Made by a program: the position numbers and the translations under genes
The notes under the pieces: generated by a model
Seen by the model: the letters and a program-made list of their open reading frames with translations, nothing else
What the model was told of the DNA's origin: nothing
Database searches by the model: none
Part shown: positions 22,559 to 23,485 of the stretch, one piece after another
Position numbering within the stretch: position 1 is the first letter of the stretch
How the letters are laid out: the number at the start of each line of letters is the position of its first letter
Source: Syntrophomonas_B sp035447945
GTDB lineage: Bacteria; Bacillota; Syntrophomonadia; Syntrophomonadales; Syntrophomonadaceae
NCBI GenBank assembly: GCA_035447945.1
Contig: DAOTHZ010000030.1
Span: forward strand, 1 to 23,485
Length of the DNA stretch: 23,485 bases
Direction: 5' to 3'

Positions 22559-23485
22559 CCGGGTTAGCCTTTCCGGAAAGGAAATGGTTTATCTGGAGGA
22601 TTGTATCAAACGGGGTTTGATAAGTGGCGGCGGATATTATACCTATGCAGCCCGGTGCCGGCTGGAAGAATACCTGTACACGTCCAAGGTTTGGCTGACC
22701 ACATCAGGAACCAGCGCGCTGGAGATGGCCGTGCTTTGTCTTGATCTGCAGCCCGGGGATGAAGTCATCATGCCCTCCTTTACCTTTGTTTCGACGGCCA
22801 ACGCGGTCCTGCTCAGAGGTGCCCGGCCGGTTTTTGCGGAAATTGATCCTTATACGCTGAACCTTGACCCGGAGGATGCAGAACGAAAAATATCTTCCCG
22901 CACCCGGGCTATAATACCGGTTCATTATGCCGGAGTTGCCTGTGCAATGGACGATCTGCTGGCCATTGCCGCTGCACACGATATCGCTGTGGTGGAAGAT
23001 GCGGCCCATGGCATCGGCGCCGCTTACAAAGGCAGACCGCTGGGGAGTATCGGATTAATGGGCTGTTACAGTTTTCATGGTACCAAGAACATTGTCAGCG
23101 GTGAAGGCGGGGCTCTATTGCTGAATCGTGGGCAGCAACAATTGACGGAGCGCGCGGAAATTATTTATGAAAAAGGTACCAACCGCAGTCAGTTTATGCG
23201 GGGGGAAGTTGACCGCTACACCTGGCAGGGGATTGGTTCAAGCTTTATTATGGCTGATCTGCTGGCGGCTTTTTTATATGCCCAACTGGAAAGACTGGAG
23301 GAAATCACCCGGGCTCGACAGCAGCGCTTCGCCATCTATCAGCAAGCCTTTCTGCCATACCAGCAGCAGGAAAAGCTACAGCTTCCTTATGTGCCTGAAT
23401 ATGCCCAATCCAATGGTCATTTATATCATCTGCTCTGTCCCACCCAGGCAAAGCGGGATGAGTTATTGCAAAGTCTGCGGGAGCA
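22542..23485 (+). CDS. wecE: dTDP-4-amino-4,6-dideoxygalactose transaminase, WecE type (cut at window end)
   Basis: This open frame runs off the window after 314 residues, so the C-terminus is missing. It is a PLP-dependent DegT/DnrJ/EryC1 aminotransferase. SLEMA-like SALEMAVLCLDLQPGDEVIMP, PSFTFVSTANAVLLRGA, PVHYAGVACAMD, VEDAAHG (Asp153 for the PLP nitrogen), SFHGTKN (Lys182 forming the PLP imine) and EKGTNRSQFMRGEVDRYTW all match E. coli WecE closely. WecE aminates dTDP-4-keto-6-deoxyglucose, the product of the dehydratase encoded two genes upstream, to dTDP-4-amino-4,6-dideoxygalactose, the Fuc4NAc precursor. The start overlaps the thymidylyltransferase gene and has AAAGGGAA upstream. In a Bacillota host the sugar would go to a wall, S-layer or exopolysaccharide glycan. 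Confidence 0.92.
   Translation, partial: MKIPFNRVSLSGKEMVYLEDCIKRGLISGGGYYTYAARCRLEEYLYTSKVWLTTSGTSALEMAVLCLDLQPGDEVIMPSFTFVSTANAVLLRGARPVFAEIDPYTLNLDPEDAERKISSRTRAIIPVHYAGVACAMDDLLAIAAAHDIAVVEDAAHGIGAAYKGRPLGSIGLMGCYSFHGTKNIVSGEGGALLLNRGQQQLTERAEIIYEKGTNRSQFMRGEVDRYTWQGIGSSFIMADLLAAFLYAQLERLEEITRARQQRFAIYQQAFLPYQQQEKLQLPYVPEYAQSNGHLYHLLCPTQAKRDELLQSLRE

Noticed and set aside
1..23485. CRISPR array, tRNA, rRNA or intact insertion sequence
   Set aside because: No regularly spaced repeat set, no cloverleaf with a CCA-type end, no rRNA-like stretch and no transposase gene were found when reading both strands.

Overview
The window looks like a chromosomal segment of a Bacillota (Firmicutes) bacterium, most likely an anaerobic Clostridia or Negativicutes lineage. 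The reasons are strong GGAGG-type ribosome sites, the miaB–ricA(ymcA)–mutS–mutL–miaA–hfq gene order typical of Bacillota, a CdaR/PucR-type regulator, a sigma-54 activator of the AcoR type and a Tat-exported flavoprotein reductase. The genus cannot be settled from the sequence alone.

Region 1 (about 1-5470) is a redox and regulation block. A Tat-lipoprotein FAD reductase (184-1869) converges on a sigma-54 activator (minus strand, 1958-3994), with a strong hairpin between them. The activator is divergent from a CdaR/PucR-type regulator (4245-5468), which has a near-consensus -24/-12 promoter just upstream. This suggests a cascade in which the activator switches on the second regulator.

Region 2 (5636-17461) is a housekeeping tRNA-modification and mismatch-repair block: miaB, ricA-like, mutS, mutL, an RsmJ/YpiP-like methyltransferase, miaA, hfq and a 42-residue membrane protein. 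Two accessory genes sit between mutS and mutL, with almost no spacing: a hydantoinase/oxoprolinase-type protein and a class II-like histone deacetylase-family enzyme with a zinc-ribbon-like tail. The 358 bp gap after mutL holds a REP-like palindrome and a heavily structured sequence that resembles a stand-alone HEARO/omega RNA. Its last helix would also cover the ribosome site of the next gene.

Region 3 (17535-20642) is a metal/metalloid or thiol-stress block. An ArsP/YraQ-type permease, an ArsR-type repressor and a CxxC mini-thioredoxin follow a promoter whose -10 element lies inside a 24 bp operator-like palindrome. A lipoprotein with two intact rhodanese domains follows, with its own -10 element and a structured leader, and ends at a strong terminator.

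Region 4 (20673 to the window end) is the start of a nucleotide-sugar operon: dTDP-glucose 4,6-dehydratase, a sugar-1-phosphate thymidylyltransferase and a WecE-type aminotransferase (cut by the window end), all overlapping. Together they would make dTDP-4-amino-4,6-dideoxygalactose for a surface glycan. No tRNA, rRNA, CRISPR array or intact insertion sequence was seen.
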